Below the pieces are notes generated by a model. The model ran no database searches and was not told the origin of the DNA. It saw only the letters and a program-made list of their open reading frames with translations. Positions 1-5,468 of a stretch of DNA of 8,977 bases are shown here, piece after piece; the first letter of the stretch is position 1; each line of letters begins with the position of its first letter. The translations under genes and the position numbers were made by a program. The stretch is taken from contig JAFEGS010000621.1 of NCBI GenBank assembly GCA_018239705.1, positions 1 through 8,977 on the forward strand, read 5' to 3'. The DNA comes from Verrucomicrobiota bacterium (GTDB lineage: Bacteria > Chlamydiota > Chlamydiia > Chlamydiales > FEN-1388).

Positions 1-1154
1 CAGCTAAAGCCCACACATGCAATCTCTTTTGAGAGGTCAAAAAAGGTAAACTTGCACATCCTGCTCAGCATAAAATAGACGGCATAGCACATTGCCAAGA
101 CATATGCCTCCCGTTCAAAAAAGAAATAGTGCGCTACGAGGATGGTAAGAGGGATTGTCAGGAGAAGAGGCGTTGCAAGCGCGCTCACTCTCCATGAAAA
201 GCGGCGAAGCAGACTGCCCGTCACGAAGGCCGTAACGAGGGTTGAGGCGACGCTCACGCAGATGGTCATCTGGTTAAGAATATCGTTAAATTCATTAGCG
301 TCGCTATACATGGTGTGGAGCTGGTATTTCAAGATAAGCTCTAAAATACCGCTACAGAAGTAGTAGGCAAAAATGGTAAAGGCGAGAGCGCGCAGTTTCA
401 GGTTTGTAGCGATAGAGCGGACCGCCTCTAGTAGCGATAGCCGCTCTTTTTGCGGCTGCTCTACAGCTTCACTCTTAAGCACGTACGACTGTAAATAGTA
501 AAAGAGCCCCAAGATGGCAACCGTTACCACGCTCACCAGCAGTGTGAGGGTAGAAAGTGTGGCATTCCAGCTGGCAATCCCCGGAAAAAGTAGATGCTTG
601 AGACTCCCCTGTGAGCACGAAATGGAGATGTGCGCCGATGCAAAACCGGAGAGGTTTGAAATAGCCAGTATGGGGCTATAAAACCTCTTTGCCTGATCGA
701 GGTCAGTTGACCTGTTGCAGGTCCCCCAGAAGAGGATCATCATCACAACCGCTCCCCAGATCTCTGATACGCAGTAGAAGAGGGACAAGTTCCAGTGCTG
801 AACTACTGAACAGGCTGCAAAAGGGATCTGCAGCCGCTCCTCGTTGGGGTATAAAATAGAGATAAAGAGCACAAAGTAGAGTAATAGCGACAGCAGTATG
901 ATGTAGGTTACCTTATCTTGAGAAAACCTCCCACTCAAATAGATATAGCCCTTCACAACAGTCAGGATAATGGGCAGCATCATCCACGTTTTGATAAAGG
1001 GAATGGCGTTGACGCCTAGCTCCGGCTTGGTGATGATCACCGTCTCTTTCAGATTTCTCAGTATGTGGTTATTGAGACAGATCAGAAAAAAGAGGGTTGA
1101 TAGCACTAAAAATTTTATCAGCTCATGTCTCCTAATAGGAAGTAGACGACGCAT
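1..1154 (-). CDS. tlc: TLC/NTT family nucleotide (ATP/ADP) translocase, 3' end outside window
   Basis: Inner-membrane nucleotide antiporter of the TLC (ATP/ADP translocase) family, used by intracellular bacteria to take nucleotides from the host. I translated 384 codons with no stop; the C-terminal part (family length is about 500 residues) lies beyond the window start. Family landmarks are visible: ILRNLKET at 31-38 followed by IPFIKTW at 51-57, SEIWG at 130-134, LFWG and DQAKRFY at 141-159, LELILKYQL at 271-279, and FDLSKE at 372-377. K36, E131, E272 and K376 sit where the family keeps charged residues. Several long hydrophobic segments fit a 10-12 helix carrier. The start is ATG at 1154, preceded by GGAGGAG seven bases upstream, and the N-terminus (PIRRHEL) resembles chlamydial Npt proteins. 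It overlaps the upstream oxidoreductase gene by 23 bp, so the two are probably translationally coupled. Oddity: the usual KEMAYIPL segment reads KEIACVGF here, suggesting a divergent isoform. The substrate (ATP/ADP, other NTPs or NAD) cannot be told from this fragment. Confidence 0.93.
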   Translation of the reverse strand, partial: MRRLLPIRRHELIKFLVLSTLFFLICLNNHILRNLKETVIITKPELGVNAIPFIKTWMMLPIILTVVKGYIYLSGRFSQDKVTYIILLSLLLYFVLFISILYPNEERLQIPFAACSVVQHWNLSLFYCVSEIWGAVVMMILFWGTCNRSTDLDQAKRFYSPILAISNLSGFASAHISISCSQGSLKHLLFPGIASWNATLSTLTLLVSVVTVAILGLFYYLQSYVLKSEAVEQPQKERLSLLEAVRSIATNLKLRALAFTIFAYYFCSGILELILKYQLHTMYSDANEFNDILNQMTICVSVASTLVTAFVTGSLLRRFSWRVSALATPLLLTIPLTILVAHYFFFEREAYVLAMCYAVYFMLSRMCKFTFFDLSKEIACVGFS

Positions 1155-2595
1155 ACGCTGGCTCCTCCATCTGAAATCGCTGGATTGAAGGCTCTCCCCT
1201 ATTGCTTTGGGCAATTGCCTGGAGACTGTGGGATAGGATGGTAATCCCCAGCTTGTGGTCCTTCAGGCTCGATAGTGAGGGAAGATCGTCGAGGAAGCGA
1301 AAGAAGCACTCCTCTCTGGACTGTTCGTTGAAGCTGCTATCGAGGTTTTTTGTGAAATCAGAGGAGTTGAGTTTTGCGAAGGGCTTTCCTCCTACGAGCT
1401 GCGAGTTTCTAAAGAGGTAGATGTCAAAGTGGCGAAGTCCCCCAACCTCCAGTGGATCGAGGGCGCTCTTTTCCCTCGATTCGCTCGATACATAGCTATG
1501 GACCTGCATGTTGAAGAGGTGGCCAAATTGCAGGTTTATTCGTTCGTGCCGTATGCGCCCATTTGCCTTATAGGTATCTTCCGGAAGGTCTGTCCAGGCT
1601 CTTCGAGAAAAGCCCGTTTGAAGAAGATTGAGGCTACAGGTGGTAAGTCGTTTCCCCTCAGAAAAGAGCTGGATGAGGCTAAAGAAATCGAGCTCACCAT
1701 ATGTTTTAAATCCAAGCTCTTCTCTTTGCGCGAATATCGATTGGTAATCGCGGCCTTGAAAGAGCCTGGCATAGTCTTCTTGATTGCAGAGATGGAGAAA
1801 ATCGCCCGGGTTGTAGGGCGTTGCGTAAATCTCTGCACTATCGGGGGTTTTTGGGGAGGCTTTGTAGCTTGTTTCAAGGAAAAGGGCGAGCAGGTCGATA
1901 AAGTGGTAGCCGCTATGCATCAGCTTCCCGTAGCCATACTTGTAGGGATGGTTTTCGCGATAGACAAACTCATCGGGCATATTCCACATGCCATCGCAGT
2001 GGTAGACCTCTGCATAGCTGAGAGGGATAGAAAACTCTGCTACAAAGGACTCGATCTCCTGCAAAAGAAACTGGTAAATGGGATGGTATCGGCGCTGGCA
2101 CTGCAGATCGACCCGCACTTTGTGTTTTTCGGCCTTTTGGAGCAGGTACGTATACTGCTCCTCTATTTTTTTCGCTGCCTCTACGGAGTGTGAACAGCCA
2201 AGCGGCGCTGTGAGCGGCTTTTCTACCAGCACATCCACGCCGCACTCGATGAGAAAATCGAGATAGGCAAAATGGGCCTTTGGCTCTGTTGCCACAATGG
2301 CGTGCGTGATGCTGTGTGCTTTGATGAGACGAAGAAGATCGCGCTTTGTAGATTCCGGCAGTACTTCTGCATCGCGATCCTGCTCCGGGACGAGGTAGAG
2401 AGGAAGCGGCAGCTCTTTTGCTTCAAGGAATGCTGAGAGCTTGTCCCTATTGCAGTCCAAATCGACCACAAATTCTGGGTAGATGGCATGCTTTTTAAAG
2501 AGATTGACATAGTGCTTTTTGGCAAAAGGCCCCATCCCTATCAGAAAAAAAGGAGGCACTCCTTCTTGACGAACGTTGTATGCTAGATCTCTCAT
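1132..2595 (-). CDS. Gfo/Idh/MocA family NAD(P)-dependent oxidoreductase
   Basis: Predicted cytoplasmic dehydrogenase of the Gfo/Idh/MocA superfamily, usually acting on sugars, inositols or sugar nucleotides; the substrate here is unknown. The protein is 487 residues, longer than the usual 330-400. The N-terminal Rossmann segment reads FFLIGMGPFAKKHY (16-29, GxGxxxxxxH type), with acidic D45/D47 at the end of the second strand. The superfamily signature VEKPL is at 124-128, QRRYHP at 167-172, and the likely catalytic stretch HSGYHFIDL at 227-235 (H231, D234). The C-terminal extension (about 300-487) matches nothing I recognise. I chose ATG at 2595 because a G-run (2601-2606) lies just upstream. 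A GTG at 2607 would add four residues but has no ribosome binding site before it. The stop (TAG, 1132-1134) lies inside the translocase gene. Its leader contains a stem that can hide the ribosome binding site. A co-transcribed dehydrogenase and nucleotide carrier is unusual and gives no clear pathway. Confidence 0.88.
   Translation of the reverse strand: MRDLAYNVRQEGVPPFFLIGMGPFAKKHYVNLFKKHAIYPEFVVDLDCNRDKLSAFLEAKELPLPLYLVPEQDRDAEVLPESTKRDLLRLIKAHSITHAIVATEPKAHFAYLDFLIECGVDVLVEKPLTAPLGCSHSVEAAKKIEEQYTYLLQKAEKHKVRVDLQCQRRYHPIYQFLLQEIESFVAEFSIPLSYAEVYHCDGMWNMPDEFVYRENHPYKYGYGKLMHSGYHFIDLLALFLETSYKASPKTPDSAEIYATPYNPGDFLHLCNQEDYARLFQGRDYQSIFAQREELGFKTYGELDFFSLIQLFSEGKRLTTCSLNLLQTGFSRRAWTDLPEDTYKANGRIRHERINLQFGHLFNMQVHSYVSSESREKSALDPLEVGGLRHFDIYLFRNSQLVGGKPFAKLNSSDFTKNLDSSFNEQSREECFFRFLDDLPSLSSLKDHKLGITILSHSLQAIAQSNRGEPSIQRFQMEEPAYASSTSY
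1162..1168 (-). promoter_or_regulatory. Strong Shine-Dalgarno for the translocase, inside the upstream gene
   Basis: On the minus strand GGAGGAG lies seven bases before the ATG at 1154. It is inside the last codons of the oxidoreductase gene (Glu-Glu of QMEEPAY), so ribosomes finishing that gene are positioned to start the translocase. It decides the start: a later ATG at 1126 is followed at once by an in-frame TGA. Confidence 0.75.
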
Positions 2596-2602
2596 CTTTC
2601 CC

Positions 2603-2647
2603 CCCACAGTTTATGGTGTATTTGCACTCTATTGTGCAACCTGTGGG
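2603..2647 (-). promoter_or_regulatory. Leader stem-loop that can sequester the ribosome binding site
   Basis: On the minus-strand transcript CCCACAG (2647-2641) is complementary to CTGTGGG (2609-2603), and a nested TTGCAC/GTGCAA pair (2639-2634 with 2627-2622) forms a second 6-bp stem with a 6-base loop. The outer stem can extend by a U-G and a C-G pair into the G-run (2602-2601) that serves as the Shine-Dalgarno five bases before ATG 2595. When folded, the ribosome binding site would be paired. This fits a thermometer-like or ligand-controlled leader, but no known riboswitch class was recognised and the function is inferred. Confidence 0.4.
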
Positions 2648-2659
2648 AGTTTTAGAAAA

Positions 2660-2674
2660 ATTAATGATCTTAAT
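2660..2674. repeat. AT-rich inverted motif ATTAATGATCTTAAT, copy 1
   Basis: Near-palindrome with ATTAA/TTAAT arms around a GATC core, about 65 bases before the oxidoreductase start. A very similar sequence occurs at 5338-5354 in the divergent intergenic region. It could be a shared regulator site or a coincidence of AT-rich DNA. Confidence 0.3.
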
Positions 2675-2713
2675 GAACGCATTAGCAGAAGTTATAATCA
2701 AACACGTAGCTTC

Positions 2714-2751
2714 GCAGCGCGTTTGGAGTGCGCAGCGCCTGCTGCGCTTTC
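2714..2751 (-). repeat. REP-like palindromic repeat, left copy
   Basis: Contains a perfect 7-bp hairpin GCGCAGC-GCCT-GCTGCGC (2730-2747) followed outward by a TTTGGA stretch and GCAGCGC. Its reverse complement matches the right copy over the whole length apart from one substitution and one 5-base gap. The reverse-complement orientation makes the pair terminal inverted repeats around the transposase. Confidence 0.75.
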
Positions 2752-2752
2752 T

Positions 2753-3295
2753 CTAAAAGTCGTCAACTACATTGACTTTATCTATCTTAAAGGCCCGAAC
2801 GGTATTGAAGAAGGAAGTGGGGGTTGATTTCTTGAACCAAGATATGGAACACCAAGGGTATTCTTCTGCCACCTTGACAACGCCATGCCGTACAGGATTT
2901 TGCATGACATAGTTAAGCCTCGCTAAATAGGAGTATTGATACGTGATATGGCTGTCCCAAAATTGATACCAGACTCTACGGTTTGGAAGGCATTCAAGTG
3001 TGTTTATATATTTTGCCGTTGCCACATGTACATGTGATATAAATATGGATAGATTCTCAGGCGTGTCAGGAGACTGTGCAATAAAGTGGTAGTGATTGGC
3101 AAAAATTGCCCAAGCCTGAAGTGTCCAACCATACCTGGCAGCTAAATCGATTAAGTTGTTTTGAAGGTAGTCTAAACGGCCTGGGGTAGCGAAATGCAGT
3201 CTTTTCTCGTAAGTAGCGCCCGTCACCATGTAGGTCCCTTTTTCTAAGGTACGGTGAGGCGGAGCGTGTGGCCAAGAGTTTTGTTTTTCTATCAA
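2753..3295 (-). CDS. REP-associated tyrosine (IS200-like, Y1/HUH) transposase
   Basis: Single-strand DNA transposase/nuclease of the Y1 (IS200/IS605-like) superfamily, close in form to REP-associated tyrosine transposases (RAYTs), which act on REP palindromes rather than on classical terminal repeats. It has 180 residues, within the usual size. The first strand MVTGATYEKRLHF at 23-35 is typical. The metal-binding HxH of the HUH motif is NHYHFI (about 66-71). The C-terminal helix with the nucleophile region reads YVMQNPVRHGVV, matching the Y...NPVR.G pattern of the family. Start: TTG at 3295 with AAGGA six bases upstream; the next in-frame ATG (3229) would remove 22 residues outside the core domain. 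The reading frame is intact, so it may be active. It is flanked by inverted palindromic repeats, its likely substrates. The other genes here look like vertical core or surface genes, so this module is the best candidate for acquired DNA. Confidence 0.88.
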   Translation of the reverse strand: MIEKQNSWPHAPPHRTLEKGTYMVTGATYEKRLHFATPGRLDYLQNNLIDLAARYGWTLQAWAIFANHYHFIAQSPDTPENLSIFISHVHVATAKYINTLECLPNRRVWYQFWDSHITYQYSYLARLNYVMQNPVRHGVVKVAEEYPWCSISWFKKSTPTSFFNTVRAFKIDKVNVVDDF

Positions 3296-3311
3296 TGCGA
3301 ATCCTTAATAT

Positions 3312-3354
3312 GAAAGCGCAGCAGGCGCTGCGCAGTCCAAACGCTTCGCGCTGC
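3312..3354 (+). repeat. REP-like palindromic repeat, right copy
   Basis: GAAAGCGCAGC-AGGC-GCTGCGC with a perfect 7-bp stem (3316-3333), then TCCAAACGC and TTCGCGCTGC. It is the inverted partner of 2714-2751 and carries five extra bases (TTCGC) near its outer end. It lies upstream of the transposase start, in what would be its leader. Confidence 0.75.
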
Positions 3355-3381
3355 TCAGAAGGAAGAGACCTTCCTTCTGAG
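3354..3381 (-). terminator. Perfect 12-bp hairpin after the delta-60-like gene
   Basis: CTCAGAAGGAAG (3354-3365) and CTTCCTTCTGAG (3370-3381) are perfectly complementary around a 4-base loop AGAC. On the minus strand it begins 12 bases after the TAG at 3394-3396. No U-run follows, so it is not a textbook intrinsic terminator. It could stop transcription weakly, stabilise the mRNA 3' end, or belong to the adjoining REP-like module, since GTAG (3381-3384) abuts its foot. The inverted structure is certain, the role is not. Confidence 0.4.
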
Positions 3382-3393
3382 TAGGGAGAAGGA

Positions 3394-5244
3394 CTAGCCT
3401 TCGCCTTGGTGGGACAATGCAGCGATAAACATGTTTGTTTGCGTTGCATCTAGGAAGGTAACAGGCGATGTAACAAGCGCTGCTACTGCTGCCTGACCAG
3501 TGATCAGGTAGCGCTTATCGCTGCAACCTGGTTGGTCTTCAATAGCGAGGTCGCGAGCAAGAGATCTAAATTGAGCGATATCTTGCAAGTAGACAAAGCC
3601 TGAGTCGTTGAAGCTCTTATCCAAATTCAAACTGTCGTTGATTTTGTAACGAGCCACGATTGGTCTTTGTGATTCAAGATCTGGGCCGAAAGCAGAAAAG
3701 CCTGCAGCTACCAGTCTATTACCATCAACTTTCAGAGCGAAGATTGCATCTTCACTACCGAAGAAGTCTGTCTGGATGGCATTGAATTGGACGTTTGGTC
3801 CTGTGCCATTGTTCCAGTTCAGCTGGACTGTGTTTTGGTTAAGTGTTGGATCGATAGAAACGGGAGTTCCGTCCATGTTCAACACAACAATCAAAAAGTT
3901 GGCGCTAATTCTTGCTATAAGCTCGCCAGGAGCACCCGGTGATGATGCAGTAACCTGACCGGCATTACCTGAGAATGCATTGGCAATATCGCCACCCAGA
4001 TAGAGGAAGTTTCCATCTGTTGTGATCGTGCGGATGACGATCTGCTGGGCTGGATTGCCATTGCCATCATCATTTGCCGAAATAGTGACATAACCAAATG
4101 TTGGATCGATGTTGCCGTTTGTATCAAACTTAGCAGCAATACCGCGACCGGTAAATGAAAAGAAGTCTGACGCCGTTGCAGCATCAGCTACACCTGCAGC
4201 GTAGATGGAGGTAGTTGAACCAACAGTATTGGTTGTTACTCCCTGAAATATCGCAAAGAGAAGCGGGTTTGCAGGGTTTACGAGGTCAACCCAGTCTGAA
4301 GCAGAGATTGTGTTATCCCAGTTCACTGAAGCGTCGCTTACGTTAACGCTCAAGATTTCAGCATCTGCAGGACCGCAACCACTGAGTGAGTCTTGGTTGA
4401 GGCCAACAGAAATGATCTGCTGCTGTGCAGCATCTTGCCAGGTGGCTGTGAGCATCTGTTCGCCAAACCCAAGACCAGGTGTGGTAGTTGGATTTTGCGT
4501 CAAGGTAGCAACGCCATCTACATAGTTTCCATCCGTACCGGTAGCTGATCCATTGCAGTTAAAACGTGCTAAATAGATCTGTTCTCCCAGATACTGTGGC
4601 GTGTTGTCTGGCCCTAGAGAAAACTGGAAGCCGCAGTCAGCAAGCGGATTGCAGTTTCCAACTGTACCTGAAGAGTATTCACCTGTTGGCGATGTCTGAG
4701 CATTTCCAATGACAAAGATGTCATTGCAGTCACAGCCTGAACATTGAACGAGGACGGTGTTTGATGCATTTCCATAAATGGTAGTGTTAAAGCGCAATAC
4801 GCCGTTTGTAGCAAAGAAGATGTCGCGAGTACCTGCATGGTTGAATGCCTGTACGGCAGCTCCACGCTCGTCGGCGTGGCCATCTACAGCACCTGAGCAG
4901 TAGTTTGGCACTTGGACAGAATCTCCTGAGATGAGGTAGCGCCATTTGCAGCAGTTGCTGTTGCAGTTATCAATAGCAATGCTCTCGGCGATGTCAAGGA
5001 AAGGCGACACTGGGCTGATCAAAATGCCCGGAGTCGTGCTGCAACCGTTAAATGTAGGGTCCAAACCCCAAGTGCATGTGTGGCTGCAACCGCTGCTGCT
5101 GCAGTGTGAGCGAGAATGTTTTTTCGCCACTTTAGCAGCTTTAGCTTCTTTTGCCTGTTTCTTGTTTTCTTTGGCGGAAAGCGGAGCAAATGCCATGCTC
5201 ACTACAGGGAGAGCATACATTAAGACGCGTAGTGTTGAAATCAT
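3394..5244 (-). CDS. Exported cysteine-rich protein with delta-60-like repeats
   Basis: Predicted secreted or envelope protein of 616 residues, function unknown. A signal peptide is clear: hydrophobic core at about 5-20 and a cleavage site PLSA-K after residue 24. A Lys/Ala-rich stretch (25-45) follows, then a cysteine-rich part: 14 of the 16 cysteines lie before about residue 230 (C48, C53, C57, C68, NCCKW, CSGCDC and others). Short motifs of the form (L/I)D(P/K)(T/S)(F/L)(N/G) occur at 61, 379, 464 and 541, some followed by a RYLISGD or LYLGGD-like segment. This resembles delta-60 repeats, proposed beta-propeller-like surface modules, but the units are irregular. Start: ATG 5244 with AAAGGA six bases upstream. 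It is transcribed divergently from the beta-helix genes, and all three are exported. The protein ends abruptly (SHQGEG) beside the hairpin and the transposase module, so a shortened C-terminus is possible. It is not a recognised autotransporter. Confidence 0.75.
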   Translation of the reverse strand: MISTLRVLMYALPVVSMAFAPLSAKENKKQAKEAKAAKVAKKHSRSHCSSSGCSHTCTWGLDPTFNGCSTTPGILISPVSPFLDIAESIAIDNCNSNCCKWRYLISGDSVQVPNYCSGAVDGHADERGAAVQAFNHAGTRDIFFATNGVLRFNTTIYGNASNTVLVQCSGCDCNDIFVIGNAQTSPTGEYSSGTVGNCNPLADCGFQFSLGPDNTPQYLGEQIYLARFNCNGSATGTDGNYVDGVATLTQNPTTTPGLGFGEQMLTATWQDAAQQQIISVGLNQDSLSGCGPADAEILSVNVSDASVNWDNTISASDWVDLVNPANPLLFAIFQGVTTNTVGSTTSIYAAGVADAATASDFFSFTGRGIAAKFDTNGNIDPTFGYVTISANDDGNGNPAQQIVIRTITTDGNFLYLGGDIANAFSGNAGQVTASSPGAPGELIARISANFLIVVLNMDGTPVSIDPTLNQNTVQLNWNNGTGPNVQFNAIQTDFFGSEDAIFALKVDGNRLVAAGFSAFGPDLESQRPIVARYKINDSLNLDKSFNDSGFVYLQDIAQFRSLARDLAIEDQPGCSDKRYLITGQAAVAALVTSPVTFLDATQTNMFIAALSHQGEG

Positions 5245-5276
5245 GAGAATTCCTTTTGTACGGTTTAGTGCAAGCA

Positions 5277-5294
5277 GACGTGCACATACACGTC
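5277..5294. repeat. Short perfect inverted repeat GACGTG/CACGTC
   Basis: Two 6-base arms separated by CACATA, 33 bases upstream of the minus-strand ATG. It could be an operator for the 616-residue protein gene or a leader hairpin. There is only one copy in the window. Confidence 0.3.
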
Positions 5295-5337
5295 CGCCGC
5301 GTCACGACTTTGACAAATCCCATATTTATCTGCAATT

Positions 5338-5354
5338 ATTAAGATCATATTAAT
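5338..5354. repeat. AT-rich inverted motif ATTAAGATCATATTAAT, copy 2
   Basis: Shares ATTAAGATCAT...TTAAT and a following T-rich stretch with the reverse complement of 2660-2674. It lies between the divergent genes, about 95 bases from the minus-strand start and 115 bases from the plus-strand start. Confidence 0.3.
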
Positions 5355-5405
5355 GTAACTTTTTTCTTATAGTGCTGAGGATGAACAGGCAAGGATATGT
5401 TCGTC

Positions 5406-5443
5406 TATTTTTTTTGCAAATAAAGGGCAAAAAAATTATGTAA
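5406..5443 (+). promoter_or_regulatory. Candidate promoter block, copy 1
   Basis: A T-run, then TTGCAA (5414-5419), 17 bases, then TATGTA (5437-5442). The same arrangement with the same 17-base spacing recurs at 7311-7348 before the paralogous gene. Conservation between the duplicates, in DNA that is otherwise diverged, is the main argument; the boxes match the sigma-70 consensus only partly. From its end to the ATG at 5469 are 25 bases. Confidence 0.45.
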
Positions 5444-5458
5444 ACCTCTTACGTACAT

Positions 5459-5462
5459 GGAG
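5459..5462 (+). promoter_or_regulatory. Ribosome binding site deciding the start of the first beta-helix gene
   Basis: GGAG six bases before the ATG at 5469. An in-frame ATG at 5457 overlaps it and has no such site upstream. The paralogue has the same GGAGAATC sequence before its own MSLFS start, which settles the choice of 5469. Confidence 0.7.
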
Positions 5463-5468
5463 AATCAG

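Larger units (their letters stand above)
2596..2713 (-). promoter_or_regulatory. Leader and promoter region of the oxidoreductase-translocase operon
   Basis: Mostly AT-rich non-coding DNA between the oxidoreductase start and the left REP copy. It holds the leader stem-loop at 2603-2647, the ATTAATGATCTTAAT motif at 2660-2674, and a possible -10 box TATAAC (minus strand, 2696-2691) about 95 bases before the start codon. No convincing -35 box is placed 16-18 bases upstream of that -10, so the promoter call is weak. Confidence 0.35.
2714..3354 (-). mobile_element. REP-flanked Y1 transposase module
   Basis: A transposase gene of the IS200/REP-associated tyrosine transposase type lies between two inverted copies of a GC-rich palindromic repeat (2714-2751 and 3312-3354). 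The left copy starts two bases beyond the transposase stop codon, and the right copy lies 17 bases upstream of the TTG start. No target-site duplication is expected for this enzyme class, so the outer limits are set by the repeats only. The repeats contrast with the AT-rich DNA beside them. Confidence 0.6.
5245..5468. promoter_or_regulatory. Divergent intergenic region between the exported-protein genes
   Basis: Non-coding DNA of 224 bases serving both directions. From left to right it holds the ribosome binding site of the minus-strand gene, an inverted repeat GACGTG-CACATA-CACGTC (5277-5294), the AT-rich motif at 5338-5354, and a plus-strand block at 5406-5443 shared with the next intergenic region. 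No RNA gene was recognised in it. Confidence 0.6.

Noticed and set aside
1429..2193. Long open frame (254 codons) on the plus strand opposite the oxidoreductase gene
   Set aside because: It lies wholly antisense to a gene with clear family motifs, has no ribosome binding site, and its translation shows no recognisable domain.
2596..2607. GTG at 2607 as start of the oxidoreductase
   Set aside because: No ribosome binding site precedes it, and the G-run that follows it serves the ATG at 2595.
2693..2698. TATAAT on the plus strand
   Set aside because: No plus-strand gene follows and no -35 box precedes it; probably chance in AT-rich DNA.
2714..3381. CRISPR array or attachment site made from the repeats
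   Set aside because: There are only two repeat copies, in inverted orientation around a transposase, with no regular spacers, no cas genes, and no tRNA or integrase.
5310..5315. Perfect TTGACA as a plus-strand -35 box
   Set aside because: No acceptable -10 box lies 16-18 bases downstream, and the conserved block at 5406-5443 is a better promoter candidate.
4946..5353. Plus-strand open frame across the signal-peptide end of the delta-60-like gene
   Set aside because: It is antisense to the signal peptide and cysteine-rich part of a well-supported gene and has no start signals.
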